A DNA stretch of 45,164 nt from Longimicrobiales bacterium (GCA_035764935.1 DASTYK010000185.1:1-45164); one strand, 5' to 3'; counted from the first letter of the stretch, positions 9,642-18,799 are shown. A program made the numbers and translations. The notes: generated by a model not told the origin, from the sequence alone.

Positions 9642-10284
9642 GCGCGCGTTCCGGCTGACTGCGCTGGCCATCACCCTGGCAGGCACCACCGCCTGCACGC
9701 AGATCGACAACGCGCTCGCGAGCGTGCCGGTCTTTGCATTCCTGCGCGAGGCGCCGTTCTTCGATCCCTACGAGATGCCGCGCATGGCGCCGCCCGGATC
9801 AGTCCCCTTCGAGAGCCCGCTCGGCCGCGCACTGCCGCCGATGGAGGCGACGGAGGCGGGGCTCAACGAGTTCGCCGCCAGCGAGTACGGCCGCAACCCG
9901 TACACCGGCGTTGCGAACGACTCCGCCTGGATCGCCTACGGCCAGGAGATGTACACGCGGCACTGCTTCGTCTGCCACGGAACGGAGGGCGCCGGTGACG
10001 GACCGGTCATCGGGCCCGACGTGTTTCCGATGGGCATGTCGCTCATCACCGGCAACGCGCCCGGCCGCTCCGACGGCTACATCTACGGGATCATCCGCGT
10101 CGGTCGCGGACTGATGCCGGCGTACGGCGGCCGCACCACGGACGCCGAGCGCTGGGCCATCGTGAACTACGTCCGGCACCTGCAGCAGGCCGGCGGCGCC
10201 GCGGCACCCGCGGCGGCCCAGCCCGCTGCGACACAGCCGGCAACGACGGATACCGCGGTGCAGGACACCGCAGGCCTGGAATAA
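9631..10284 (+). CDS. actE: Alternative complex III subunit ActE, monohaem cytochrome c
   Basis: A 217-aa exported cytochrome c. The N-terminus has a signal sequence ending in TTAC (Cys22), consistent with a lipoprotein. The single haem motif CFVCH starts at Cys112, with His116 as proximal ligand; Met162 in the GRGLMPAYGGR loop is the likely distal ligand. The C-terminal 30 residues are a low-complexity alanine/proline/threonine tail. Translation starts at a GTG that overlaps the actD stop by 11 bp, which implies coupled expression. ActE probably hands electrons to the downstream acceptor. Confidence 0.94.
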   Translation: MKFERAFRLTALAITLAGTTACTQIDNALASVPVFAFLREAPFFDPYEMPRMAPPGSVPFESPLGRALPPMEATEAGLNEFAASEYGRNPYTGVANDSAWIAYGQEMYTRHCFVCHGTEGAGDGPVIGPDVFPMGMSLITGNAPGRSDGYIYGIIRVGRGLMPAYGGRTTDAERWAIVNYVRHLQQAGGAAAPAAAQPAATQPATTDTAVQDTAGLE

Positions 10285-10287
10285 AGC

Positions 10288-11595
10288 ATGGCGCACTCGT
10301 CTCATTCACACGAGATCCCGCTCCGCCGCCTGGATCCGCTGCCGAACGGGCTGCGGCTCGCAGGGCCGGTGCTCACCATCATCGGGCTGCTCGTGTTCAT
10401 TGCAGCGCTGCTGGTCGACCCGGCACGCGCGTGGCACTCGTACCTGTTCAACTGGATCTGGGCCTTCGGCATCGCCCAGGGCGCCGTGATCCTGGCCGCC
10501 GTGACGACGATCGCCAAGGGGCTCTGGGCCCGGCCGATCCGCCGTTTCGCCGTGTCATGGGCCGCCTTCCTGCCGATCGCGTTCGTGCTGATGCTGCCGA
10601 TCCTCATCTTCGGCGCCGATCACATCTTCCCGTGGATCGAGCATCCGGTGCCCGGCAAGGAAGCGTACCTGAACATGCCGTTCCTCGCGGTGCGCAACGT
10701 CCTGGCACTCGCAGCACTGATCGGCGTGTCACTGTACTTCGCGTACGTCACGCTGCGCCCTGACCTCGGCATGATGCGCGACGGGGTCGATGCGCGGCTG
10801 CACCCGCTGTACATGCGCCTCACGCGCGGCTGGCGCGGCCAGGAGCCCGAGGAGTTCCGCGCGTACAAGAAGCTGACCGTGCTCGCGCCCGTGCTGGTGC
10901 TGCTGTACGCACTCGGGATGACGTTCGTCGGCTGGGACTTCTTCATGTCCCTCGAGCCGCACTGGTTCAGCACGCTGTTCAGCCCGTTCCTGTTCATGGG
11001 CGCCTTCCTCGGCGGCATCACCCTCACGATCGTCGTCGCGGTGCTGTACTCGCGACAGCACGGCTTCGTGGGGATCGTACCGCCGAGCGGCTTCCACGAC
11101 CTGGGCAAGATGTTCCTCGGGCTTACGATCTTCTGGGCGTACCTGTTCTTCTCGCACTACATCGTGATCTGGTACGGCAAGCTGCCGCTCGAGCAGGAGT
11201 ACCTGATTCACCGGCTGGTGATGCCGTTCCGGGTCACGTCGTCGATCGTGTTCTTCATGATCTTCGTGATCCCGTTCTTCGGCATGCTGAGCGTGTCCGC
11301 CAAGCGGCACACCCGCATCCTGATGACGTTCGCGATCATCAGCCTGCTCGGACTCTGGCTCGAGCGCTGGACGCTCGTGTACCCTTCGCTCTACATCGGC
11401 ACGGACACGCTGCCGCTCGGCTGGCGCGAGATCGGGATGCTGCCCCTCTTCCTCGGGCTCATGCTCATGGCGCACAGCTGGTTCGCGAGCCGCTTCCCGA
11501 TGTTCCAGTCGTGGCAGCCGTTCAGCGAGGTCGAGCTGCAGGGCGTCGAATTCGATGCCGGCGTGCCACACGGGACCAGCGATCCCGTCGCCTGA
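10288..11595 (+). CDS. actF: Alternative complex III subunit ActF, membrane protein
   Basis: A 435-aa polytopic membrane protein with about ten hydrophobic segments, paralogous to ActC within the NrfD-like superfamily. Recognisable blocks are GWDFFMSLEPHWFSTLF (matching the SWDFAMSIVPGWHTTIF block of ActC) and FFSHYIVIWYGKLP. It starts 3 bp after actE and ends the operon; a strong terminator follows at 11614. In known complexes ActF is a second quinol-like membrane subunit that packs against ActC. In many bacteria the next genes encode a terminal cytochrome oxidase; here none follows. Confidence 0.94.
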   Translation: MAHSSHSHEIPLRRLDPLPNGLRLAGPVLTIIGLLVFIAALLVDPARAWHSYLFNWIWAFGIAQGAVILAAVTTIAKGLWARPIRRFAVSWAAFLPIAFVLMLPILIFGADHIFPWIEHPVPGKEAYLNMPFLAVRNVLALAALIGVSLYFAYVTLRPDLGMMRDGVDARLHPLYMRLTRGWRGQEPEEFRAYKKLTVLAPVLVLLYALGMTFVGWDFFMSLEPHWFSTLFSPFLFMGAFLGGITLTIVVAVLYSRQHGFVGIVPPSGFHDLGKMFLGLTIFWAYLFFSHYIVIWYGKLPLEQEYLIHRLVMPFRVTSSIVFFMIFVIPFFGMLSVSAKRHTRILMTFAIISLLGLWLERWTLVYPSLYIGTDTLPLGWREIGMLPLFLGLMLMAHSWFASRFPMFQSWQPFSEVELQGVEFDAGVPHGTSDPVA

Positions 11596-11613
11596 TCCCG
11601 CGCTGCTGCTGAA

Positions 11614-11655
11614 CGACGAGCGCCCGGCGGTCTGACAACCGCCGGGCGCTCGTCG
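11614..11655 (+). terminator. Strong hairpin terminator after the act operon
   Basis: A perfect 18-bp inverted repeat (11614-11631 and 11638-11655) with a 6-base loop CTGACA lies 18 bp after the actF stop and is followed by CTTTG. It sits between the convergent actF and trmJ genes and could work in both directions. It shows that the act operon ends without oxidase genes. Confidence 0.85.
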
Positions 11656-11687
11656 CTTTGCGCGACTGCCATTCGCTGCCGTGAACG

Positions 11688-12437
11688 CTACGTGTTCCGC
11701 TCGATGTACTTTCGCACCTCGATGGCCATCGCGCGCAGCAGCTTCGCTTCACGCGACGTCAGCTCGGCGCGACGCGTGACCGCACGCAGCGTCCGCATGA
11801 TCGCCTCCGGATCGCGCGCCTTGTAGAACTCGATCAGCTCCAGCGTCCGGCCCGCGTCGCCGAACCAGTCGTCCAGCTCAGCAGGAGTGGCCGGAGCCGC
11901 GTCGCGCTTGGGTCGCGGCAGCGCCGGCTGATCGGAAAGCGCGGCCAGGCGCAGCTCGTAGCTGACCAGCAGCACCGCCTGCGCCAGGTTGAGCGACGAG
12001 TGCCGCTCGCTCGTGGGGATCACCAGCAGCTCGTTGCAACGGTCGAGGTCCTCGTTGCTGAGCCCCTTGTCCTCCCGGCCGAACAGTACGCAGACCGGTC
12101 CGGGCAGCCCGCTGGCATGGGCGATCAGACGCGGCGCCGCTTCGCGCGGATGCGCCCACACGTACGCAGCCGTCCGCCGCCGTGCCGTGGTCCCGACGAT
12201 GTGGCCCGCGTCCGCGACCGCCTCATCCAGCGTATCGAAGAACTCGACCCGCTCCAGCAGCCACTCCGATCCGTGGGCGATGCCCGCGATGCGATATGCG
12301 TCGAAGAGGTCCGGTGCGACCAGCCGCAGCCGGGAAAGTCCCATGTTCATCATCGCGCGCACCGTGCCCGCGATGTTGACGAGGTCCTGCGTCCGATGGA
12401 GCACGACCACAACGTTGTCCAGCGCGTTCTCTGCCAT
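11688..12437 (-). CDS. trmJ: TrmJ-type SpoU family tRNA/rRNA 2'-O-methyltransferase
   Basis: A 249-aa SPOUT-class RNA methyltransferase. The SpoU motifs are in order: an N-terminal VVLHRTQDLVNIAGTVRAMMN block, the central VCVLFGREDKGLSNEDL block and the C-terminal SSLNLAQAVLLVSYEL knot motif. The central and C-terminal motifs build the trefoil-knot SAM site. An extra C-terminal helical segment (about 180-249), with DWFGDAGRTLELIEFY, is typical of TrmJ, which methylates the ribose of residue 32 in tRNA. I chose the ATG at 12437 because the conserved part begins just after it; a TTG at 12473 would add twelve residues. It converges on the act operon. SpoU membership is certain, TrmJ specificity likely. 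Confidence 0.88.
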   Translation of the reverse strand: MAENALDNVVVVLHRTQDLVNIAGTVRAMMNMGLSRLRLVAPDLFDAYRIAGIAHGSEWLLERVEFFDTLDEAVADAGHIVGTTARRRTAAYVWAHPREAAPRLIAHASGLPGPVCVLFGREDKGLSNEDLDRCNELLVIPTSERHSSLNLAQAVLLVSYELRLAALSDQPALPRPKRDAAPATPAELDDWFGDAGRTLELIEFYKARDPEAIMRTLRAVTRRAELTSREAKLLRAMAIEVRKYIERNT

Positions 12438-12603
12438 GCGCAGGAGTCTGCCGGTACGGGTGCGACCCGTCAACGCGTGAGCCGGGCCCCGGCCGTGACG
12501 GATTCTGCCGCCTTTTCACCCGCAGGGACCCATTCTTGCTCTCTGGCGGGGCAGGGAGGGCGCGGATGACCGCCTGCGGGCGGCCGAAGCAGAAGGGGGT
12601 AGC

Positions 12604-13044
12604 ATGACGACGATGGCACTGGTGTTCGCCACCGCGCTGCATGCGTTCCCCGGCGCGCCGGTGGAGTCGGAGAGCCCGGCGTGCCGCGGCGAACTGCAGG
12701 GCAACGAGCTGCGCACGACGATTGAGTTCGAGGACGGATCCAGTTTGATCGGCCCGTGGCGCGTCGCGCACGTTGCCGGTACGGCGGATCATCGGGTGAC
12801 TGGGATTCTGGATCGAGTGATCGAGGTAGACAGTCGCGGCATGACCGCGACGACGCCGTTCCCCCATGGTGTCGCGGTGCTGTTCGAGGGGCGGAGCGAG
12901 CGGGACATGATCGAAAATGCGGCGCAGGTCTGGTGCTCGACCGTGAAGCGGGCCCGGAGCGCCCGTTCCGTGGAATGGAGCATGCAACAGCCGGTGCGCG
13001 TTACAACCGGACCCGGCAGCACAGCAGACCGTCTGTTGTCGTAG
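12604..13044 (+). CDS. Hypothetical protein, possibly exported
   Basis: A 146-aa frame with a good ribosome-binding site (AAGGGGG, 4 bases before the ATG). The first 18 residues are weakly hydrophobic and could be a short signal sequence (ALVFATALHAF), followed by a polar region with two cysteines (in SPACRGE and VWCSTV) that might form a disulfide. No known domain is recognised. It stands alone between the divergent trmJ and the PLP-enzyme gene. Kept because of the ribosome-binding site and its isolated position; other functions or a false frame cannot be excluded. Confidence 0.55.
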   Translation: MTTMALVFATALHAFPGAPVESESPACRGELQGNELRTTIEFEDGSSLIGPWRVAHVAGTADHRVTGILDRVIEVDSRGMTATTPFPHGVAVLFEGRSERDMIENAAQVWCSTVKRARSARSVEWSMQQPVRVTTGPGSTADRLLS

Positions 13045-13211
13045 CACGCGGCGGACACGTCGCAGGACACCGTCGCCCGGGCTCCGCCCTCACGGGGCAC
13101 GCGAGGGAATGGAGCAGACGCCTGGAGTCCCGGGCACGGTTGCCCCCTCACTCGACGCTGGCGCTGCACTCGCCTACCTTGCCGGTGAACCCGCACCGCC
13201 GGCACTGATTG

Positions 13212-14234
13212 ATGACAGCAGCATCCAACGCACTGCTCGACCGCTATCCTGCACTGAACGACCGACTGCCGTGGGTCTCGCTGGGCGTGGAGCGAACACC
13301 GCTCACCACGCACGGGCTGGGGGGTCGGGAGGTGATGCTCAAGCGTGATGACCTGGCCGCCCGGCCGTATGGCGGCAACAAGGTGCGGAAGCTGGAGTTT
13401 CTCCTGGCGCGGGCGCGCGCCGAAGGTGCGACCCGCATTGTCACGGCGGGTGCCACCGGCTCGCACCACGCGCTTGCCACGACCATCTACGGCCGCCGCC
13501 TCGGCTTCGACGTCACGACGCTTCTGTTCCCGCAGCACCGCACCGATCACGTTCGCGACGTCCTGCTGTGCATTGCGGACACCGGCGCCGACCTGCGGTT
13601 TCTGTCGCGGATGGAGATGGTGCCGTACGGGATGTGGCGTGCGCGGCGCGCGCTGGGCGACCAGACCTACCTGGTCCCGCCCGGCGGCTCCGACGCGACG
13701 GGCACACTGGGCTACGTTGCCGCCGCCCTGGAGCTGGACGAGCAGATCGGCGCGGGCCCCGAACCCGACGCGATCTATGTTGCAGCAGGGACACTGGGCA
13801 CGGTCGCCGGTATCGCTTTGGGGCTCGCGCTCGCCGGCCGCACGATCCCGGTGCGCGGTGTGCGCATCACGTCGCGGCTGGTCACCAACCGGCGGATGCT
13901 GCGCCGGCTGCTGCAGGGAGCGGCCGCGCTGCTGGAGCGCGCCGGCGTCGACGTGGGCGACGCGCCGATGCGCGCCGAGGCGGCCGTGCGCATCCTGGAC
14001 GACCAGGTCGGCGCCGGCTACGGTCACGAAACCGAGGCGGGCGTTGCAGCAACCAGACGCTTTGCCGACCTGGGAATCACGCTCGACCCGACGTACACGG
14101 CCAAGGCCGCCGCGGCCGTGCTTTCGGCATCGGACTCGCGTCCCCTGTTCTGGCACACACTCAGTGCGACGATGCCGCCGGTCGGCGCGATGCCGGCCCT
14201 GCCCGCCGCATTCGCGCAGTACCTGAGCAGCTAG
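13212..14234 (+). CDS. PLP-dependent enzyme of the D-cysteine desulfhydrase / ACC deaminase family
   Basis: A 340-aa fold-type II pyridoxal-phosphate enzyme. The PLP lysine is Lys57 in YGGNKVRKLEFLL, the hallmark of 1-aminocyclopropane-1-carboxylate deaminase and D-cysteine desulfhydrase. The phosphate-binding loop is probably AAGTLGTVAG, and the family pattern VPPGGSDATGTLGYV lies near residues 155-170. These enzymes remove ammonia from D-cysteine, ACC or related small amino acids in the cytoplasm. The substrate loop after TAGATGSHH differs from classical ACC deaminases (usually QSNH), so D-cysteine desulfhydrase or another beta-eliminase is more likely. The start is the ATG at 13212, directly after an in-frame TTG. 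The next gene begins 33 bp after its stop. Confidence 0.88.
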   Translation: MTAASNALLDRYPALNDRLPWVSLGVERTPLTTHGLGGREVMLKRDDLAARPYGGNKVRKLEFLLARARAEGATRIVTAGATGSHHALATTIYGRRLGFDVTTLLFPQHRTDHVRDVLLCIADTGADLRFLSRMEMVPYGMWRARRALGDQTYLVPPGGSDATGTLGYVAAALELDEQIGAGPEPDAIYVAAGTLGTVAGIALGLALAGRTIPVRGVRITSRLVTNRRMLRRLLQGAAALLERAGVDVGDAPMRAEAAVRILDDQVGAGYGHETEAGVAATRRFADLGITLDPTYTAKAAAAVLSASDSRPLFWHTLSATMPPVGAMPALPAAFAQYLSS

Positions 14235-14267
14235 CTGGCAGTGCAATTCAACCGCATGGAACCTGTC

Positions 14268-16496
14268 ATGAAAGCCAAGCCATTCTTCCCGATCCTGCTC
14301 CTCGCCGCAGTGGCCGGGCTGAGCGCGTGCGCCTCCGCCGCCCCGGCAACAACGACCCCGACACCCTCCACTCCGGCCACCGGCACCCCGACGGCGCAGC
14401 CACCGGCAGCGACGGGCGCGCTCGTTCCGTCGGAAGCGGCGCTGCGCGCCTCGGAGACGATCGAGCTCACCGGCCGGGAGCTGGGCACGATGTGGACGTT
14501 CGAGAACGCGCCGCTCGAGTACTGGCGAACCACGTACGGCTTCTCGGCCGACCAGCAGTGGCTCGACCAGGTGCGCCTCGCGTCGGTGCGGGTGGGCACG
14601 TTCTGCTCCGGCTCCTTCGTCTCGCCCGAGGGACTGGTGATGACCAACCATCACTGCGCGCGCGAGTGCGTCGAGGCGCAGTCGACGGGCGATACCGACT
14701 ACGTGGAGCAGGGCTTCTACGCGGGTAGCCGCGAGGACGAGGCGCTCTGCCCCGGACTGTACCTGGACCAGCTCGTCGGGATCGATGACGTGACCGCACG
14801 CGTTCAGGGAGCAGCACCCGCGGGTGCCAGCGCGACGGCGGTCACGGAGGCGATGGACGCGGAGATCGAGCGAATAGAAAGCGAGTGTGAGAGTGCGGGT
14901 GACAACGAGTGCCAGGTCGTTTCGCTCTTCCATGGCGGGCAGTACCAGCTCTACCAGTACCACCGCTTCCAGCCGGTGAAGCTCGTCTGGGCGCCCGAGC
15001 TGCAGGCCGGTTTCTTTGGCGGCGACCCGGACAACTTCACCTATCCGCGCTACGCTCTCGACGCGGCGTTCCTGCGCGCATACGACGGGGACGAGACGAC
15101 GCCGGCGCAGACGCCGTACTTCCCCTGGCGCCGGGCCCCGATCGCCGACGGTGAGCTGGTGTTCGTCACCGGCAATCCGGGCTCGACCAGCCGCATGATC
15201 ACGGTGTCGGAGCTGATGTACGAGCAGCGCTTCCGGCATCCGTTCCTGGTGCAGCTGCTGCGTGGCCAGCGCGATTTCCTGCAGTCGCTCGCGGAGGCGA
15301 ATCCGCAGATGGAGCAGCAGGTGCGCCAGCAGCTCTTCTCCGTCGAGAACAGCCTCAAGGCATACAGCGGCCAGCTCGCCGGACTGCGCGACACCACTCT
15401 GGTCGCACGCAAGATCCGCTGGGAGCGTGAATTCCGCGATGCGGTGAACCGCGATGCCGCACTGCGCGCCGAGTACGGTGACGTGTGGGATCGCCTCGCG
15501 GCGATTCACCAGCGCAAGCTCGCTGTCGCGCCGCGCGTGAACATCACGAACCCGGAGTTCGTCGGCGCCCCGCACATCATGTACGCGCGCAACCTGGTGG
15601 ACTACGTACAGCAGGCGGCCCTGCCGGAGGCGCAGCAGTCCGAGGCGTTCCGGGAGAACCGGGCGCAGATCGAGCAGATGCTGAACGCGCCTTCGCAGGT
15701 GGACCCGCGCATCGCGAGTGCCCTGCTCGAGCTGTACCTGGAGCTCGCCTGGGAGTGGCTGCCCGCCGGTGATCCGCTGCGTGCCGCACTGTTCGATGCA
15801 GGCGAGGATCCGACGGCCGCAGCACGCAGGATCACGGCTGCGTCGCGCGTGCTCGATCAGGCGTACCGCCGACAGGTCATGGACGGCGGCGCGGCGGCGC
15901 TCGCGAATACGACCGATCCGCTGCTCCGGTTTGCCGCAGCCGCGGGTCCGCTCTTCCCGGAGCTGACCGCCGAGCTCGAGCAGCTCAACGCCGACGAGGC
16001 AGTACAGGAGGAGCGTCTCGCCAAGGCACTCTTCGCCGTCTACGGCGCGGACCTGCCGCCGGACGCAACGTTCACGCTGCGCATCACCGACGGCGTCGTG
16101 AGCGGCTATCCGTACAACGGCACGCAGGCGCCACCGTTCACGACCTTCTATGGCATGTACAACCTGGCCGCGGGATTCGATAACGAGTTCCCCTGGGAGC
16201 TGCCGGCCTCGTTCGCGCAGCGCGCGCAGCAGCTCGACAAGTCCGTGCCCCTCGACTTCGTCTCGACCAACGACATCACCGGAGGCAACAGCGGCAGCCC
16301 CCTGATCGACCGGGAGATGCGCGTCGTCGGACTCGCGTTCGACAGCAACATCGAGGGCCTGCCGAACGAGTTCCTGTTCCGGCCGGACTCGGGCGGTCGC
16401 ACGGTCAGTGTCGCGGCCGCCGGCATTCTGGAAGCACTCCGCAGCGTCTACCAGGCGACCGCGCTGGTGAACGAGATCCTCGCAACCGCACGCTGA
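14268..16496 (+). CDS. S46 family dipeptidyl-peptidase (DPP7/DPP11 type), lipoprotein
   Basis: A 742-aa secreted serine peptidase that removes dipeptides from the N-terminus of peptides. It has a lipoprotein signal with lipobox LSAC (Cys21), then a Pro/Thr-rich linker to about residue 50. The chymotrypsin-like N-terminal catalytic part shows GLVMTNHHC with His128/His129. The S46 helical insertion follows, and the C-terminal catalytic part has NDITGGNSGSPL with Ser675 as nucleophile. Length and both motifs fit S46 closely. The start at 14268 directly precedes the signal peptide, with GGA upstream; a GTG at 14241 or ATG at 14256 are alternatives. It is followed after 2 bp by an M20 dipeptidase, so the two probably form an operon for peptide degradation. 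P1 preference cannot be read here. Confidence 0.94.
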   Translation: MKAKPFFPILLLAAVAGLSACASAAPATTTPTPSTPATGTPTAQPPAATGALVPSEAALRASETIELTGRELGTMWTFENAPLEYWRTTYGFSADQQWLDQVRLASVRVGTFCSGSFVSPEGLVMTNHHCARECVEAQSTGDTDYVEQGFYAGSREDEALCPGLYLDQLVGIDDVTARVQGAAPAGASATAVTEAMDAEIERIESECESAGDNECQVVSLFHGGQYQLYQYHRFQPVKLVWAPELQAGFFGGDPDNFTYPRYALDAAFLRAYDGDETTPAQTPYFPWRRAPIADGELVFVTGNPGSTSRMITVSELMYEQRFRHPFLVQLLRGQRDFLQSLAEANPQMEQQVRQQLFSVENSLKAYSGQLAGLRDTTLVARKIRWEREFRDAVNRDAALRAEYGDVWDRLAAIHQRKLAVAPRVNITNPEFVGAPHIMYARNLVDYVQQAALPEAQQSEAFRENRAQIEQMLNAPSQVDPRIASALLELYLELAWEWLPAGDPLRAALFDAGEDPTAAARRITAASRVLDQAYRRQVMDGGAAALANTTDPLLRFAAAAGPLFPELTAELEQLNADEAVQEERLAKALFAVYGADLPPDATFTLRITDGVVSGYPYNGTQAPPFTTFYGMYNLAAGFDNEFPWELPASFAQRAQQLDKSVPLDFVSTNDITGGNSGSPLIDREMRVVGLAFDSNIEGLPNEFLFRPDSGGRTVSVAAAGILEALRSVYQATALVNEILATAR

Positions 16497-16498
16497 CG

Positions 16499-17866
16499 AT
16501 GGCAGGCACGAGAGAGTACATCGAAACGAACAGGGAGCGGTTCCGCGACGAGCTGTTCGAGTTCCTGCGTATCCCGAGCGTCTCCGCACGACGGGAGCAC
16601 CGGGCCGACACACGCGAAGCTGCCGAGTGGCTGAAGCACAAGCTCGACGAGCTCGGCATGAAGACGTCGCTGCACGAAACGCCGGGACATCCGATCCTGC
16701 TCGCGGAGTACCGCGAGGCAGGACCGGATGCGCCCACAGTTCTCGTCTACGGCCACTACGACGTGCAGCCCGCCGAGCCGCTCGAGCTGTGGACGACGCC
16801 GCCCTTCGAGCCCGCGGTGCGCGACGGCCGCATCTACGCCCGCGGCTCCGTCGACGACAAGGGACAGCTCTACCTGCACGTCAAGGCCGTCGAGGCACAT
16901 CTGAAGACCAGCGGCCGGCTGCCCGTCAATCTCGTCCTGCTGTTCGAAGGGGAGGAGGAAGTCGGCAGCGAGAACCTGATGCCGTTCGTCGAGCAGAATG
17001 CCGAACGGCTGCACTGCGACGCGATCGTCATCTCGGATACGACGATGATCGGGCCCGGGCTCCCCACCATCGGCGCATCGCTGCGCGGCCTCGCCTACTT
17101 CGAGATCAACGTGCAGGGGCCCGGTCAGGACCTGCACTCCGGCAGCTACGGCGGCACCGTGATCAACCCGGCCACTGCGCTCGCGCGGATCATTGCCTCG
17201 TTCCATGACGGGGACTGGCGCGTCGCGATCGACGGCTTCTACGACGATGTGCTGCAGGCGGAGGACTTCCGGGCGGCGATGAAGAAGCTGCCCTTCGAGG
17301 AGAAGACCTTTCTCGCAGAGACCGGCGCGCCCGCGCTCGCTGGCGAGACGGGGCAGACCACGCTCGAGCGCATCTGGGTGCGCCCGACCTGCGAGGTCAA
17401 CGGGCTGCTCTCGGGCTACACGGGCGAGGGCTCCAAGACCGTGCTGCCATCGAAGGCCATGGCCAAGGTGAGCTGCAGACTGGTGCCCGACCAGGACCCG
17501 AAGCGCATCGCAGAGCTGTTTCGTGCACACGTCGAGAAGCACGCACCGGACGGCGTGAAGGTCGAAGTCGAATACCTGCACGGCGGCCGACCGTGGCGCG
17601 CGAAGCTGGAGGGCAGGCTCGTCGATGCCGCGGCTGCTGCCCTCGAGAGTGCGTACGGCCGCGAGGTCGTGTATGCAGGCGAGGGCGGGTCGATCCCGAT
17701 CGTGCCGGAGTTCGAGCGCGTGCTCGATGCGCCCGCACTGCTCCTCGGCTTCGGACTGCCGGGCGAGAATGCACACGCCCCCGACGAGTGGATGAGCGTG
17801 GAGAACTTCGAGAAGGGCATGATCGCAGCGGCCGAGCTGCTGGACCGTCTCGCAGCGAAGGCGTAG
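16499..17866 (+). CDS. M20 family metallodipeptidase (CNDP-like)
   Basis: A 455-aa cytoplasmic zinc dipeptidase of the M20 family, closest to carnosine dipeptidase/PepV-like forms. Metal-site blocks are visible in order: GHYDVQP (His86), RGSVDDKGQ (Asp119 bridging), EGEEEVGS (Glu153 as probable general base, Glu154 metal), SDTTMIGPG, and a C-terminal NAHAPDEW histidine. The dimerisation domain spans about 210-370 with DLHSGSYGG at its start. It begins 2 bp after the S46 peptidase stop, so cleavage of dipeptides released by that enzyme is a reasonable inferred role. A strong terminator follows at 17913. Confidence 0.94.
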   Translation: MAGTREYIETNRERFRDELFEFLRIPSVSARREHRADTREAAEWLKHKLDELGMKTSLHETPGHPILLAEYREAGPDAPTVLVYGHYDVQPAEPLELWTTPPFEPAVRDGRIYARGSVDDKGQLYLHVKAVEAHLKTSGRLPVNLVLLFEGEEEVGSENLMPFVEQNAERLHCDAIVISDTTMIGPGLPTIGASLRGLAYFEINVQGPGQDLHSGSYGGTVINPATALARIIASFHDGDWRVAIDGFYDDVLQAEDFRAAMKKLPFEEKTFLAETGAPALAGETGQTTLERIWVRPTCEVNGLLSGYTGEGSKTVLPSKAMAKVSCRLVPDQDPKRIAELFRAHVEKHAPDGVKVEVEYLHGGRPWRAKLEGRLVDAAAAALESAYGREVVYAGEGGSIPIVPEFERVLDAPALLLGFGLPGENAHAPDEWMSVENFEKGMIAAAELLDRLAAKA

Positions 17867-17912
17867 GACCCGGCGGGACGGTTCCGCGACCGGAACGGTT
17901 GGCAAAACGACC

Positions 17913-17980
17913 GGGGCATCCGGACATCCGCTGAGAGTGACCGCTCTCTGTGAGGATGTCGGGATGCCCCGTCTGTTTTC
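17913..17980 (+). terminator. Intrinsic terminator after the peptidase operon
   Basis: A 17-bp inverted repeat with one mismatch (17913-17929 and 17954-17970) encloses a second small GAGAG/CTCTC stem and is followed by GTCTGTTTTC. It lies 46 bp after the M20 stop and between convergent genes. Confidence 0.8.
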
Positions 17981-18025
17981 GTATCGTGGATGATGCAGCG
18001 TCAGTGCGTCATCCCGCTCGCGTGC

Positions 18026-18799
18026 TCAGGGTGCTGCCGCGCGTCCCGCAGTCCGGGCGCGTGCCCGCGCATTGCTCAGCTCGCGTTCGATCTGGACGCG
18101 CACGCGCTGGATCTTGTCCGGATAGGTGTGGCAGTTCGGCGTGTTCGTGCCGCGCACGCAGCCGTTGTAGCCCAGCAGTGCGCGCCGCTCGTCGCCGCCG
18201 AAGCGGTCGTAGTAGTACTCGAGGATGCGCGTGCCGTTGCACAGGTTGGCATTGATGTCGTACAGGTCGGTGCCGCACGCGCGCCAGTGGCCCGACCAGA
18301 ACGGCATGATCTGCATCAGGCCGCGCGCACCGACCGGACTCGTCGCCCTGGGCCGGCCGCCGCTCTCGATCAGGATCACCGAGATCACGGTCTCGATGGG
18401 CAGCCCCTGCGCCGACGCATGCTCGACAAGTGGCCACGCGATCTGCCGCGCGTTCTCCTGGGGAATCCCGCGGTTGCGCAGCACGCGCTCGACAGGCTCT
18501 ACGTGCTCGCGGTAAGCGGAGATGTAATCCTCCGTCACCGACCCGCTCGAGCGCACGCCCCGCAGCCGGTCGCTGAGTGCACGCAGCTCGATGCGCGTGC
18601 CCTCGCTGAGCACGATCTCACCCGACTCCGGCACATCGAGCTTGCTGCCCGTCAGGTTGCCGACACCAAGGCCCGCAAACAGCAGCACCGGCGCGACCAG
18701 CGGCAGCGCGCGAACACGCCGCCACAGCCGCTCCAGGTCGTCGACCAGGGTCGTGCGCTGGCTCAGCCCCTCTTCGGACGTTTTCCGTTTCAGCAGCAT
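18026..18799 (-). CDS. Membrane-anchored lytic transglycosylase (SLT domain)
   Basis: A 257-aa murein lytic transglycosylase that would cleave peptidoglycan to 1,6-anhydro products in the periplasm. A basic cytoplasmic start (residues 1-30) is followed by one membrane anchor (about 32-48). The SLT domain lies in the C-terminal half: catalytic Glu145 in VILIESGGRP, then GARGLMQIMPFWSG and LLGYNGC. Two pairs of cysteines (ACGT/NLCN and NGC/NCH) may form disulfides. It is monocistronic and convergent with the peptidase operon. A second, longer transglycosylase is encoded at 39073-41181. Confidence 0.9.
   Translation of the reverse strand: MLLKRKTSEEGLSQRTTLVDDLERLWRRVRALPLVAPVLLFAGLGVGNLTGSKLDVPESGEIVLSEGTRIELRALSDRLRGVRSSGSVTEDYISAYREHVEPVERVLRNRGIPQENARQIAWPLVEHASAQGLPIETVISVILIESGGRPRATSPVGARGLMQIMPFWSGHWRACGTDLYDINANLCNGTRILEYYYDRFGGDERRALLGYNGCVRGTNTPNCHTYPDKIQRVRVQIERELSNARARARTAGRAAAP

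Noticed and set aside
13045-13208. Possible small gene before the PLP enzyme
   Set aside because: Frames here have no ribosome-binding site and read as out-of-frame extensions of neighbours.
12789-16613. Very long (1274-codon) minus-strand open frame across the PLP-enzyme and S46 genes
   Set aside because: It lies antisense to genes with clear catalytic motifs; its translation is arginine/histidine-rich with no recognisable domain, as expected in GC-rich DNA.
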